36,265 nt of DNA from Candidatus Bathyarchaeota archaeon (GTDB lineage: Archaea > Thermoproteota > Bathyarchaeia > 40CM-2-53-6 > RBG-13-38-9), in NCBI GenBank assembly GCA_026015185.1, contig JAOZGX010000101.1:1-36265 (forward strand). Direction: 5' to 3'. The position numbers were made by a program, and so were the translations under genes. Shown here piece after piece: positions 23,867 to 31,649 of the stretch. Within the stretch, counting starts at the first letter, position 1; the number at the start of each line of letters is the position of its first letter. The notes below the pieces were generated by a model that did no database searches, was not told the DNA's origin, and saw nothing but the letters and a program-made list of their open reading frames with translations.

Positions 23867-23880
23867 ATAGCGCGCGCTAT
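23867..23880. repeat. 14-bp perfect GC palindrome directly after the HgcA-like gene
   Basis: ATAGCGCGCGCTAT is a perfect 14-bp palindrome starting on the base after the stop codon at 23866 and ending 8 bp before the tRNA gene on the other strand. This is the most symmetrical copy of the family. Confidence 0.8.
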
Positions 23881-23888
23881 TTGTAATT

Positions 23889-24004
23889 TGGCGCCGGGGA
23901 AGGGATTTGAACCCCTGCTCTCCGCAAGGAGAACCGGATTTCCTGCAGCATAATCTCGAGTCCGGCGCAAAGGCCCGATAGTTTTGCCGCTCTGCCACCC
24001 CGGC
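23889..24004 (-). tRNA. tRNA-Ser (anticodon probably CGA) with an intron and encoded CCA
   Basis: A cloverleaf can be drawn on the minus strand: acceptor GCCGGGG (24004-23998) pairs with CCCCGGC (23899-23893), discriminator G (23892) and an encoded CCA (23891-23889). The T arm is AGGGG-TTCAAAT-CCCTT. A long variable arm, TCTCC-TTGC-GGAGA, marks a class II tRNA, and the G discriminator favours serine over leucine. The anticodon stem CCGGA/TCCGG encloses 22 nt instead of 7, so a 15-nt intron is present. With a canonical 37/38 intron the loop is CTCGAGA (CGA anticodon); splicing after position 33 would instead leave CTGGAAA (GGA). The D-loop, between GCAG and TTGC, is 21 nt, about 10-13 longer than normal, suggesting a second insertion. 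Confidence 0.88.
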
Positions 24005-24045
24005 TTTTCAAATTTAATTCTTAAAATATGAGCATATGAATTTAT

Positions 24046-25377
24046 TTAAAATACAGATTTTGTGATTCCAACCTTCTCTACTAACGCGTATGGAGTAAAA
24101 GTAGGTGTTGATACCTCCCACCATCTCACCCAATATCTTTTATCAGAAATTTCTTTAATATTTCTGATTATTTTTAGCATATTATCGCTTATTCTAATGT
24201 TCTTTACTGAAGACGCTATTTTCCCGTTTTTAATTTCAAAAATACCGTCTCGAGGAACTGTTGAAAAATCTCCATTTCTATAGTCTTGGAAGCGAGTATA
24301 CCAATTATTTGTAATATATAATCCGTTGTCTAATTTTTCAAATATTTCATCTTCACTACAACTTCCTTCTTTTATCATAATATTCCAATCTGAAGGAGCT
24401 ATCCACCCGGCATTTCCAGTAGATGGAGTATTGAACTTTTTTGCAGTAGTCGAATTATGTAATAAGCTTTTTAATTTTCCATCTTCTATGACTTCTGTCT
24501 TTTTAGTTGGAATCCCTTCATCATCGAATGCTCTTGAATTAGGGCCGTCGGAAATAGTTCCATCATCAATTATTGTCAGCTGGTTTGATGCAACTTCACT
24601 TCCAATCTCATCATTTAGGAATGAGAGGCCAGCATCTACGTTAAAAGCTGATGCAGCGTCCATGACATTATTCATCAAATTTGCAAATATACTAGGGCCA
24701 AATATTACATCGTATCTTCCACTTGAGATAGTCTTAGGATTTTTCGCCATTTTTGCTATTTTAGCAGATTCTAAGCCAGCAAAATCAGGATTGAAATCTT
24801 TCTTGTTTGTTGAGCATGAAATCCCTTGACCCGAGGCTTCTTTTGTTATAAATGATCTAACAAAAATTTCTAAGGATTGGGTTCTATCCCTTCCAAAAGA
24901 TTCAGATGAGGTACTAAGTACGATATCATCATGATTGAAGATTAAGGTTCCAGCAACCCTTTTTGCTCCTTCATCTAAAGCACCTTCAATGGCTCTTTGA
25001 GAATAATTGATCAGCTCAGAAACAGATATTGATGATAAATTCTCATCTATCTGTCTGCTTTTATATTTGAAAGGCCCAGTCGGAAGTGAAACGTAATCCT
25101 GTTTCGGTTTAGAACTCTCAGCAATTTTTACTAAATCCTGAATGTTATTTTTTATCTTATCAAAAGAAATTTCACTGAAACTACTCACAGCAACTCGACT
25201 TTTCTTTCCTATCATCAAGTTTGTAACTAAATTTTTCCAAGATTTTACTACTGTAATTTCATTATTTGAAAATCTAACCATTCTTGACTTTTCCAAAGAG
25301 TTTAAAACTGCTACATCATCGACTCCTCGCTTAATGGCCTCCTCAACGATCAACTTAGCTAATTTTTCATGATTCAA
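24046..25377 (-). CDS. tldE: TldE/PmbA-type subunit of the TldD/TldE metalloprotease
   Basis: The 443-residue protein is the non-metal partner of the TldD-TldE heteromer, which degrades or matures unfolded and modified peptides. Family features are the N-terminal RSMVRFSNNEIT-like sequence (here SRMVRFSNNEITVVKSW), the middle SGRYDVIFGPSIFANLMNNV, and FNTPSTGNAGWIAPSDWN. No HExxxH is present, as expected for TldE. The start is a TTG overlapping the stop of tldD by 4 bp, so the pair is translationally coupled. Partner specificity is not deducible. Confidence 0.9.
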   Translation of the reverse strand: MNHEKLAKLIVEEAIKRGVDDVAVLNSLEKSRMVRFSNNEITVVKSWKNLVTNLMIGKKSRVAVSSFSEISFDKIKNNIQDLVKIAESSKPKQDYVSLPTGPFKYKSRQIDENLSSISVSELINYSQRAIEGALDEGAKRVAGTLIFNHDDIVLSTSSESFGRDRTQSLEIFVRSFITKEASGQGISCSTNKKDFNPDFAGLESAKIAKMAKNPKTISSGRYDVIFGPSIFANLMNNVMDAASAFNVDAGLSFLNDEIGSEVASNQLTIIDDGTISDGPNSRAFDDEGIPTKKTEVIEDGKLKSLLHNSTTAKKFNTPSTGNAGWIAPSDWNIMIKEGSCSEDEIFEKLDNGLYITNNWYTRFQDYRNGDFSTVPRDGIFEIKNGKIASSVKNIRISDNMLKIIRNIKEISDKRYWVRWWEVSTPTFTPYALVEKVGITKSVF

Positions 25378-26810
25378 CCTGAGAGCCCTCCAAGTCTTAG
25401 ATTCCTAAGCCTTATACTAGGTCCTCCAGTCCATACCGGCACTCCTTGTGCAGGATCTCCTTTACCACATATAGCTGCATTAAATGAAAGATCCTTTCCT
25501 ACAGCATCAACACTTTTGTATAATCCAGGTGTCGTGATTTCTAAAACTGGGTTTCGTATCATATCTCCTAATTTTCCATTTTTTATTTCATATGCTTCAA
25601 GTCCAACATATCTTTGATTGAATCTTTTGTCATCAATGTTCCATTCCATGAAATTCTTTATGAAAATACCATCTGAGACCTCTTCTAATAGTTCCTCAAA
25701 CTTGTAATCGCCTGGATCCATGAATGTGTTGGCCATTCTAATAATTGGCTCTTTACCATAAGCTTCTGATCTTGCTGAACCATTACTTCCAACTCCAAGT
25801 TCAGAAGCTGTTTGTCTGTTATGTAAGAAACTGTTTATTTCTCCATTCTTGATTAGTTCCCTTCTCCCAGCTTTTACTCCTTCATCATCATAGAGATAAA
25901 ATCCATAAGAGTTTTGAATGGTAGGATCATCTACAACAGTTACAAATTTGCTTCCGATTGTTTGACCTTTCATCTCAAGATCGATAAAGGACTCTCCAGC
26001 TTCTGCTGCTTCCCTACCCATTATTCTATCAGCTTCAAATGGATGCCCACAAGATTCATGGCATATTATTCCTACAACCTCGCTCCCAAGTAGAATGTCA
26101 ATTTTTTTTTCTGCTGGAAAAGTTTTGGCTTCGTTCAATATTTTGCCTAAAGTTTTGGCTTCGTCTATTATGAATTCACTCAATCTCCAGTCTTTTGTAG
26201 CTTCCCAACCTCTAGACTCGCCTTTTTGATTGATCCTTTGTGCAGTGCCTTTTCCTGATTTGAAAGCAGTTAGAATATAAGTAAAGGAATTCCTTGGAAC
26301 TTTACTTCGTATTCTTGATCCTTCGCTATTTACATACAATTTTTCGGTTTCTTCGATCTCTAAAATGAATAACCTGTTAGGAATTTTAAAATCGCTACAA
26401 CATGAATTTGTTGCTTTCTCAATTTCGAACAGAATGTCAAATCTCTCATCAAAATCGATCGAATCGACTTTTTCTTTTGGATTAACTTGCCAATTATCGA
26501 TCACAGCTTTTTCATGAGCAAAATTAATTTCTTTTCTATATTTACTCCCAATCGATTTGGCCATAGATATTGCTTCGGAGACAATTTCAGAAATGTGTTC
26601 CCGATCTAATATATTAGTTGAGGCGAAACTCATTGCACCATTTAATAGTACTCTTACACCAATTCCATGTTTTTTTACAAAACTCGAAACTTCGGGATTC
26701 CCATTCTTAAGCATCACTGCACTACCGTTATCCCTTTGAATTCTTGCTTCAGCATATTTTGCTCCATTCGAAAGGGCATGTTCAATTGCAAAATTTGCTA
26801 AATCTTCCAT
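25374..26810 (-). CDS. tldD: TldD metalloprotease catalytic subunit
   Basis: The 478-residue protein carries the TldD zinc motif H251-E-S-C-G-H256 (HExxxH) in GIICHESCGHPFEADRIMG, and a conserved Cys in AAICGKGDPAQGVPVWTGG near the C-terminus, the usual third metal ligand. Other family stretches are GIGVRVLLNGAMSFAST and NSFLHNRQTASELG. It processes small peptides together with TldE, encoded immediately downstream with a 4-bp overlap. No precursor peptide gene for a modified natural product was seen next to it. Confidence 0.92.
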   Translation of the reverse strand: MEDLANFAIEHALSNGAKYAEARIQRDNGSAVMLKNGNPEVSSFVKKHGIGVRVLLNGAMSFASTNILDREHISEIVSEAISMAKSIGSKYRKEINFAHEKAVIDNWQVNPKEKVDSIDFDERFDILFEIEKATNSCCSDFKIPNRLFILEIEETEKLYVNSEGSRIRSKVPRNSFTYILTAFKSGKGTAQRINQKGESRGWEATKDWRLSEFIIDEAKTLGKILNEAKTFPAEKKIDILLGSEVVGIICHESCGHPFEADRIMGREAAEAGESFIDLEMKGQTIGSKFVTVVDDPTIQNSYGFYLYDDEGVKAGRRELIKNGEINSFLHNRQTASELGVGSNGSARSEAYGKEPIIRMANTFMDPGDYKFEELLEEVSDGIFIKNFMEWNIDDKRFNQRYVGLEAYEIKNGKLGDMIRNPVLEITTPGLYKSVDAVGKDLSFNAAICGKGDPAQGVPVWTGGPSIRLRNLRLGGLSG

Positions 26811-26954
26811 AACTAAAAATATTCTCCTTTAAAGCCTTTTAATAAATTAGAACATCTGTTTAAATTATTATCTTGAAGTTCTAACCTGTAAAATTAAAAA
26901 GTGTGATAAAGAATAAAAATCTAAATCACATTAATTTGGTGGTTAGGTGTTTAG

Positions 26955-27896
26955 ATGACAAAATTAATCACAGGCGGAACTGGATTTGTTGGGAGCGAAC
27001 TTGCAAAAATGCTCGTCAGTAGGGGGGAAGAAGTTGTTCTTTTCGATATTGCCCCCCGCTATGAATCTATTCAATCTATCAAAGAGAAAGTAAAAGTAGT
27101 ACGTGGGGACTTGGCAAACTGGTCTGAAGTTCTTAATGCGGTAAGGAATAATAAAATAAAAAGTATCTTCCATCTAGGAGCTATGCTTAGCCTTCCATCC
27201 GATTCCAATCCATGGGGATCCTACAGAGTGAATGCAAATGGAATGATGCATGTTCTCGAAGCTGCAAGGCTTTTCAATGTAGATAAAGTAATATTTTCAG
27301 GTACTATCGCTATTTATGCTTCGCAAGCAGATGTACCGATAGAAATCGATGAGTCGACTATTCAAAAAGCAGAAAGCATGTATGGTTTGACAAAGTTATT
27401 CGGAGAATTGCTTGGTAAATTTTATGCAAAAAAATTTGGGCTTGATTTTAGGGGCGTTAGATTCCCAACAGTAGTAGGTCCAGGAGCAAAAACTAAACAT
27501 ATGGCTCAATATATGGCGTGGATGATTGATCATGCTTTAGCGGATAAACCATTTGAAATATGGGTTGAAGAAGATACTAGAATCCCTGGCTTTTACTATA
27601 AAGATGCTGCCAATGCATTACTAATGTTACATGATGCTCCTGCTGAAAATATTAAAACTAGAGTTTATAATCTTGCCGGCATATCATTGACAGCAAAAGA
27701 GTTTGCTGACAATGTAAAGAAACATATTCCATCAGCTAACCTCTCATTCAAACCTGATCCAGAGGTCATGAAAATGGTAGGTAAAGGTTATGGAAATATT
27801 GATGAGAGTTGCGCAAAAGATGAGTGGGGATGGAAAATCAAATACGATATGGAAAGCATGATCAAAGATTTTAAGAAAGAGTATAAGAAATACTAA
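26955..27896 (+). CDS. Extended SDR, similar to L-threonine 3-dehydrogenase of the SDR type
   Basis: The 313-residue NAD-dependent enzyme begins with a glycine-rich motif ITGGTGFVGSELAK and has the catalytic Tyr/Lys in MYGLTKLFGELL. Three C-terminal features point to the SDR-type threonine dehydrogenase instead of a sugar epimerase: VRFPTVVGPGAKTKHMAQY, WVEEDTRIPGFYYKDAANAL, and DESCAKDEWGWKIKYDMESM. That enzyme oxidises L-threonine to 2-amino-3-oxobutyrate. Substrate is not proved, as the family also contains UDP-sugar epimerases. The ATG start has TTAGGTG five bases upstream. The gene is divergent from tldD, and a relic of threonine synthase exists far upstream, but they are not linked. Confidence 0.75.
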   Translation: MTKLITGGTGFVGSELAKMLVSRGEEVVLFDIAPRYESIQSIKEKVKVVRGDLANWSEVLNAVRNNKIKSIFHLGAMLSLPSDSNPWGSYRVNANGMMHVLEAARLFNVDKVIFSGTIAIYASQADVPIEIDESTIQKAESMYGLTKLFGELLGKFYAKKFGLDFRGVRFPTVVGPGAKTKHMAQYMAWMIDHALADKPFEIWVEEDTRIPGFYYKDAANALLMLHDAPAENIKTRVYNLAGISLTAKEFADNVKKHIPSANLSFKPDPEVMKMVGKGYGNIDESCAKDEWGWKIKYDMESMIKDFKKEYKKY

Positions 27897-27985
27897 GAAT
27901 AAAACCTTATGTGTGTTTTCAAACTATCCAATGTCCATAATAATTAAGAGCGTTGATCCACTAAATCAGAAAAAATTCTGCGATG

Positions 27986-28001
27986 TAGAGCGCGCGCGCT
28001 A
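27986..28001. repeat. GC palindrome after the SDR gene
   Basis: TAGAGCGCGCGCGCTA, whose inner 12 bases are a perfect palindrome identical to that at 21967-21978. It lies 89 bp after the SDR stop and 38 bp before the next gene. Confidence 0.75.
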
Positions 28002-28039
28002 GAACAACCTATAAAATTTAGGCTAAGGTATAAAAAGAT

Positions 28040-28300
28040 ATGAAAGAATACAAACCAGGAACGTTTGATAAATATGTTGCCTATGGACAACGAGATCGAA
28101 AATTGCTTTTAGTTTCATCAGGAATAATTGATGGATTTAAGGTTAGATGCAAATCTGAAAAAAAAGCACAAGATCTAGCATACGCTTTTAGAATAAGATC
28201 ACCTCGTATTGAAAAATCTGAAAGAGCAAAATATAGTCTTAAAATAAAAGTGAAAGAAAATACAATTTATGTTACACAAAAAGCGAAAATTTACAACTAA
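28040..28300 (+). CDS. Small basic protein of unknown function, 86 residues
   Basis: I do not recognise a family. The sequence is rich in Lys and Arg (MKEYKPGTFDKYVAYGQRDRK, SEKKAQDLAYAFRIRSP, and the end YVTQKAKIYN), with beta-strand-like alternation in the second half (YSLKIKVKENTIYVT), which suggests a small alpha/beta nucleic-acid-associated protein. A weak AGGT lies about 11 nt before the ATG. It is the first of a run of plus-strand genes leading to the PolD subunit, with a GC palindrome just upstream. Confidence 0.55.
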   Translation: MKEYKPGTFDKYVAYGQRDRKLLLVSSGIIDGFKVRCKSEKKAQDLAYAFRIRSPRIEKSERAKYSLKIKVKENTIYVTQKAKIYN

Positions 28301-28399
28301 ATGTTCTATAATTTATTCAATTAAAAAATGAAAGCGATGCGCTACCTAAGGAACATAAACATTTAAATTTGATGGCTTACACGAAAAACTTGAAAGCTT

Positions 28400-28735
28400 T
28401 TGAATGAAGAAAATAATGAGACAATATCCAAACTACTGATTGATAACGAGAAGGATTTCAAATTCCATTTGGCTTATTTAGCTTATTCCAGTGCATGGGA
28501 TGAAAACGATAATGATGAAGCAAGAAAGAAACTAAATTACTTAGTCAAATCATTATCTGATAATAAAAGCAGTTATCAAGCATTCTATATGCAACTAAAA
28601 CGATTTAGAGCCGATGATTCTCTTGGAGATGGAAGAGGACGATCAAAGTTCAGTCCCATACAAACTCAAAGGAAACGCGAATGGCAAGCAAATGAGTCAA
28701 AAAGATCCCGGAATGTTAGGCATAGAAAAAGATAA
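28400..28735 (+). CDS. Unknown helical protein with a basic, disordered tail, 111 residues
   Basis: The first 75 residues look helical and acidic (TISKLLIDNEKDFKFHLAY, NDEARKKLNYLVKSL). The last 35 are strongly basic and low in hydrophobic residues, ending in SKRSRNVRHRKR, which suggests nucleic-acid contact. No family is recognised. The start is a TTG without a clear Shine-Dalgarno. It lies 100 bp after the previous unknown gene on the same strand. Confidence 0.5.
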   Translation: MNEENNETISKLLIDNEKDFKFHLAYLAYSSAWDENDNDEARKKLNYLVKSLSDNKSSYQAFYMQLKRFRADDSLGDGRGRSKFSPIQTQRKREWQANESKRSRNVRHRKR

Positions 28736-28790
28736 CTGATTTTTAATACATTCCTCAAATCTACTACAAAAATTTTTTTATAAAGAACTA

Positions 28791-28802
28791 TAAGCGCGCG
28801 CA
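28791..28802. repeat. Alternating GC tract after the basic-tail protein gene
   Basis: TAAGCGCGCGCA, with an 8-base (GC)4 core, lies 55 bp after the stop at 28735 and 58 bp before the next gene. Confidence 0.6.
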
Positions 28803-28860
28803 TTTATAGAAGATTTAAATAAATTTTTTTTAAAATTAAAATCCTTATGAGGACCGCCCT

Positions 28861-29280
28861 ATGAGCCCCGAAAAAATTCAGGAGTTATGGCCGTATAAAG
28901 ATAAAGCCTCAAGACTAGAACTTATAATCCGATGGTTCTACGGAATAGTAATCGCTATTGTTTACTGGATTTGGGGTATTTGGATAAGTATAGTTATGTT
29001 CTTACATTTCTTTTATATACTGCTTTTAGGTCGTAGAAGCCCAACATTTTATGAACATACAAGAAGATATGTAAACGCTTTTACAATAATGAATTATTAT
29101 TTAATGTATTTGACAGATGATAGACCAACTCTAACACCTGATACAATACTTCATTATGAAAAAGTCGAAAGAATGCAACCATCTCTTATCACTTCTAAAG
29201 CAAAATTCTGCGGCTCATGTGGAGTCGAATTGCCATCAGGGGCTGTTTTCTGTTCTAATTGTGGAGCCAAACGTAAATAA
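28861..29280 (+). CDS. DUF4389-like membrane protein ending in a zinc ribbon
   Basis: The 139-residue protein has two hydrophobic helices (about 19-40 and 43-56). The stretch LLLGRRSPTFYEHTRRYVNAF, followed by YYLMYLTDDRPTL, is the pattern of the DUF4389 family. The C-terminus is a zinc ribbon, FCGSCGVELPSGAVFCSNCG (two CxxC pairs, about residues 117-136). A GAGGA motif seven bases before the ATG supports the start. Its function is unknown. The next gene also encodes a membrane protein with a C-terminal zinc ribbon. Confidence 0.75.
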   Translation: MSPEKIQELWPYKDKASRLELIIRWFYGIVIAIVYWIWGIWISIVMFLHFFYILLLGRRSPTFYEHTRRYVNAFTIMNYYLMYLTDDRPTLTPDTILHYEKVERMQPSLITSKAKFCGSCGVELPSGAVFCSNCGAKRK

Positions 29281-29341
29281 CACTTAGCAACCACTCTTAA
29301 ACACGCTAATTAATTATAATAGTTAAAATAAATCTTATTTC

Positions 29342-30109
29342 ATGCTACATACGCTCTTAGTTTTAGCTATTGCGCCAGCTATTTTCTTTCTCTGGTTTTT
29401 TTATTCAAGAGACAAGTATGAAAAAGAACCTCTAAGGATGGTTCTTTCAACTTTTTTTCTAGGCATGTTTTCAATTATCCCGGCAATAATATTAGAAGAA
29501 ATTGGATTTTATCTAATTCCTGAATCTGATTATGTCTTTGTTATATTAATCCATTCATTCATAACTATTGGTCTTTCAGAGGAATTATGCAAATTCAGCG
29601 CAATGATACCTTCTTTCAGATCTATCGAGTTTAATGAAGTTATGGATGGAATCGTATATGGTGCCTCAGCAGCATTAGGCTTCGCAACAATAGAAAATAT
29701 TTTTTATGTATTAGATGGCGGAGTTTCCACAGGAATTCTAAGAGCAATATTTTCTATCCCCAGTCATGCATTAGATGGTGTTGTAATGGGTTATTTTATT
29801 GGATTAGCAAAATTTAATGAAGCCAAAAGATTGAAACTTATCGTTACTGGTTTGGGCTTATCTGTAATACTTCACGGTTTTTGGGATTTTTTCAGCATGA
29901 CAGGATTAATGCTAGGAATATTGATTCTATACATTATTGGTTGGTCATTATTTTTTAGATATAGGAAGTTGGCATTAAGGAAATCTTTTTTTCGAAACAA
30001 ATATTGTGTTAAATGTGGTGCAACTTTGAATAAAGAATATAAATACTGTATTAAATGCGGTGAATTGATGAATCCAAATTATAAAGTATCAACTAAAAAG
30101 ATTATTTAG
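29342..30109 (+). CDS. PrsW-family intramembrane protease with a C-terminal zinc ribbon
   Basis: The 255-residue multi-pass protein has the PrsW signatures: an early EE in ILEEIGFYLI, GLSEELCKF (EExxK) and EVMDGIVYGASAALGFATIENI, then two membrane His positions in HALDGVVMGYFIG and LHGFWDFF. These residues form the putative metal site of the CPBP/PrsW clan. A zinc ribbon, YCVKCGATLNKEYKYCIKCG, follows the last helix (about residues 222-241). In bacteria PrsW cleaves anti-sigma factors, so in this archaeon another membrane substrate is to be expected. The start ATG has no Shine-Dalgarno and may be leaderless. Confidence 0.85.
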   Translation: MLHTLLVLAIAPAIFFLWFFYSRDKYEKEPLRMVLSTFFLGMFSIIPAIILEEIGFYLIPESDYVFVILIHSFITIGLSEELCKFSAMIPSFRSIEFNEVMDGIVYGASAALGFATIENIFYVLDGGVSTGILRAIFSIPSHALDGVVMGYFIGLAKFNEAKRLKLIVTGLGLSVILHGFWDFFSMTGLMLGILILYIIGWSLFFRYRKLALRKSFFRNKYCVKCGATLNKEYKYCIKCGELMNPNYKVSTKKII

Positions 30110-30136
30110 ATCATAAAAAGGAAATGCGTTGGAATT

Positions 30137-31642
30137 ATGAAAAATATTGTTAAAAAAATAATATCATCAGGATATCAAATTGAAGATAAAGCTTTCAATT
30201 TATTGAAGAGTATAGAAAATGAGAATGATCTTGAAACGATTATTGAAGAATTAATCAAAAAAGCTGATAATTTAGATCCAAGACCTATAATCATTAGTGA
30301 AGATTTCATAAAACAATCATTAACGGATTTTAATCAACAGAAAGAAATAACAGAGCCAATTGATCAGATTAGTTTAAGATCTTCTAAACCATTGGCAGAA
30401 GAAGAAGGCTCTGATATAGAGATCATCGAAGATCCTACAAATAAAATAAGCTCCTTAGGCAATGTTGAGGATTTTAAACATTATTTCAGAGATAGATTCG
30501 AAAAAATATCAAATATTTTACGCAAACATTTGGATGTAAGAAATGCGACAAGTATTGATAGAGCTTTAGAGGCAATACCAAAAGAAAAAGTCAAAATAAT
30601 TGGCATGGTTATGAACAAAAAAGAAGGTAATCGTTTTTTAATAATGGAAGTTGATGATTTAGAATCTTCCGCTGTGGTCTTGGTACCTAAAGATAGAGAT
30701 CATCGCCTTTTAGATATCGCTCAGGGAATTATGCAGGATCAAGTTTTATGTATTGAAGCCATAAGAGGATCTGGAGAGCTCCTAATAGCTACTAATTTTA
30801 TCTTTCCAGATGTGCCAGAAAGAAAAACAAATAGAGCCAAAATTCCAATATATGCGGCTCTTGTATCTGACATACATTTGGGTAGTAAAACATTTCTTGA
30901 GGATTCTTTTGAAAAATTCATTCTTTGGTTAAATGGAAAAGCAGGGTCTCCAAATCAGATTGAGATTGCAAGGAAAGTCAAATATCTATTGATAGCTGGA
31001 GATTTGGTAGATGGAATAGGAATCTATCCACGCCAAGAAGAAGAATTGGTCATTACAGATGTTTACAAACAATATGAACTATTGGCCCAATATATTGAAC
31101 AAATACCAGACTACATAGATGTAGTTATTGTGCCTGGTAATCATGATGCAGTAAGGCAAGCATTGCCACAACCCGCCATTAGCAAAGATTATGCAAAGCC
31201 GATTTATGAGGTAAAGAATGTTATTTCATTAGGTAATCCTTCTAAAATAAGATTGCACGGAGTGACTTTTTTGATCTATCATGGAAGAAGTCTAGATGAT
31301 GTGTTAGCTACTTTACCTAATTTAGATTTCCAAAAACCGGAAAAAGGGATGGAATATCTCTTAAGAAATAGACATCTTGCAATTGAGTATGGAAAAAGGA
31401 CATCAATAGCTCCTTTACAGGAAGATCTGTTAGTAATCGATGAGCCACCAGATGTGTTCCAAGCAGGCCATATACATGTTTTGAAACATGAAATATACAG
31501 AGGAACATTAATAGTCAATTGTGGAGCTTGGCAATCACAGACAAATTATCAGAAAAGAATGGGTTTAATGCCTACTCCTGGGATTTTACCATTAGTGAAT
31601 CTTCAGACATTAAAAACAAGTCTAATAGATTTCAAAACATGA
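30137..31642 (+). CDS. polB: DNA polymerase D small subunit (DP1), exonuclease
   Basis: The 501-residue protein has an OB-fold part (about residues 150-220) and the calcineurin-like phosphodiesterase domain of PolD DP1. The metal motifs are all present: SDIHLGSKTFLEDSFEKFI, AGDLVDGIGIYPRQEEEL, VPGNHDAVRQALPQPAI, and QAGHIHV, along with YHGRSLDDVLATL, typical of DP1. This subunit gives the proofreading 3'-5' exonuclease and binds the large polymerase subunit DP2, which is not in the window. Its N-terminus (1-100) is variable, helical and charged. It is convergent with orc1/cdc6. Confidence 0.95.
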   Translation: MKNIVKKIISSGYQIEDKAFNLLKSIENENDLETIIEELIKKADNLDPRPIIISEDFIKQSLTDFNQQKEITEPIDQISLRSSKPLAEEEGSDIEIIEDPTNKISSLGNVEDFKHYFRDRFEKISNILRKHLDVRNATSIDRALEAIPKEKVKIIGMVMNKKEGNRFLIMEVDDLESSAVVLVPKDRDHRLLDIAQGIMQDQVLCIEAIRGSGELLIATNFIFPDVPERKTNRAKIPIYAALVSDIHLGSKTFLEDSFEKFILWLNGKAGSPNQIEIARKVKYLLIAGDLVDGIGIYPRQEEELVITDVYKQYELLAQYIEQIPDYIDVVIVPGNHDAVRQALPQPAISKDYAKPIYEVKNVISLGNPSKIRLHGVTFLIYHGRSLDDVLATLPNLDFQKPEKGMEYLLRNRHLAIEYGKRTSIAPLQEDLLVIDEPPDVFQAGHIHVLKHEIYRGTLIVNCGAWQSQTNYQKRMGLMPTPGILPLVNLQTLKTSLIDFKT

Positions 31643-31649
31643 AGTGCTT

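Noticed and set aside
24326-24829. 167-codon plus-strand frame
   Set aside because: Antisense shadow of tldE.
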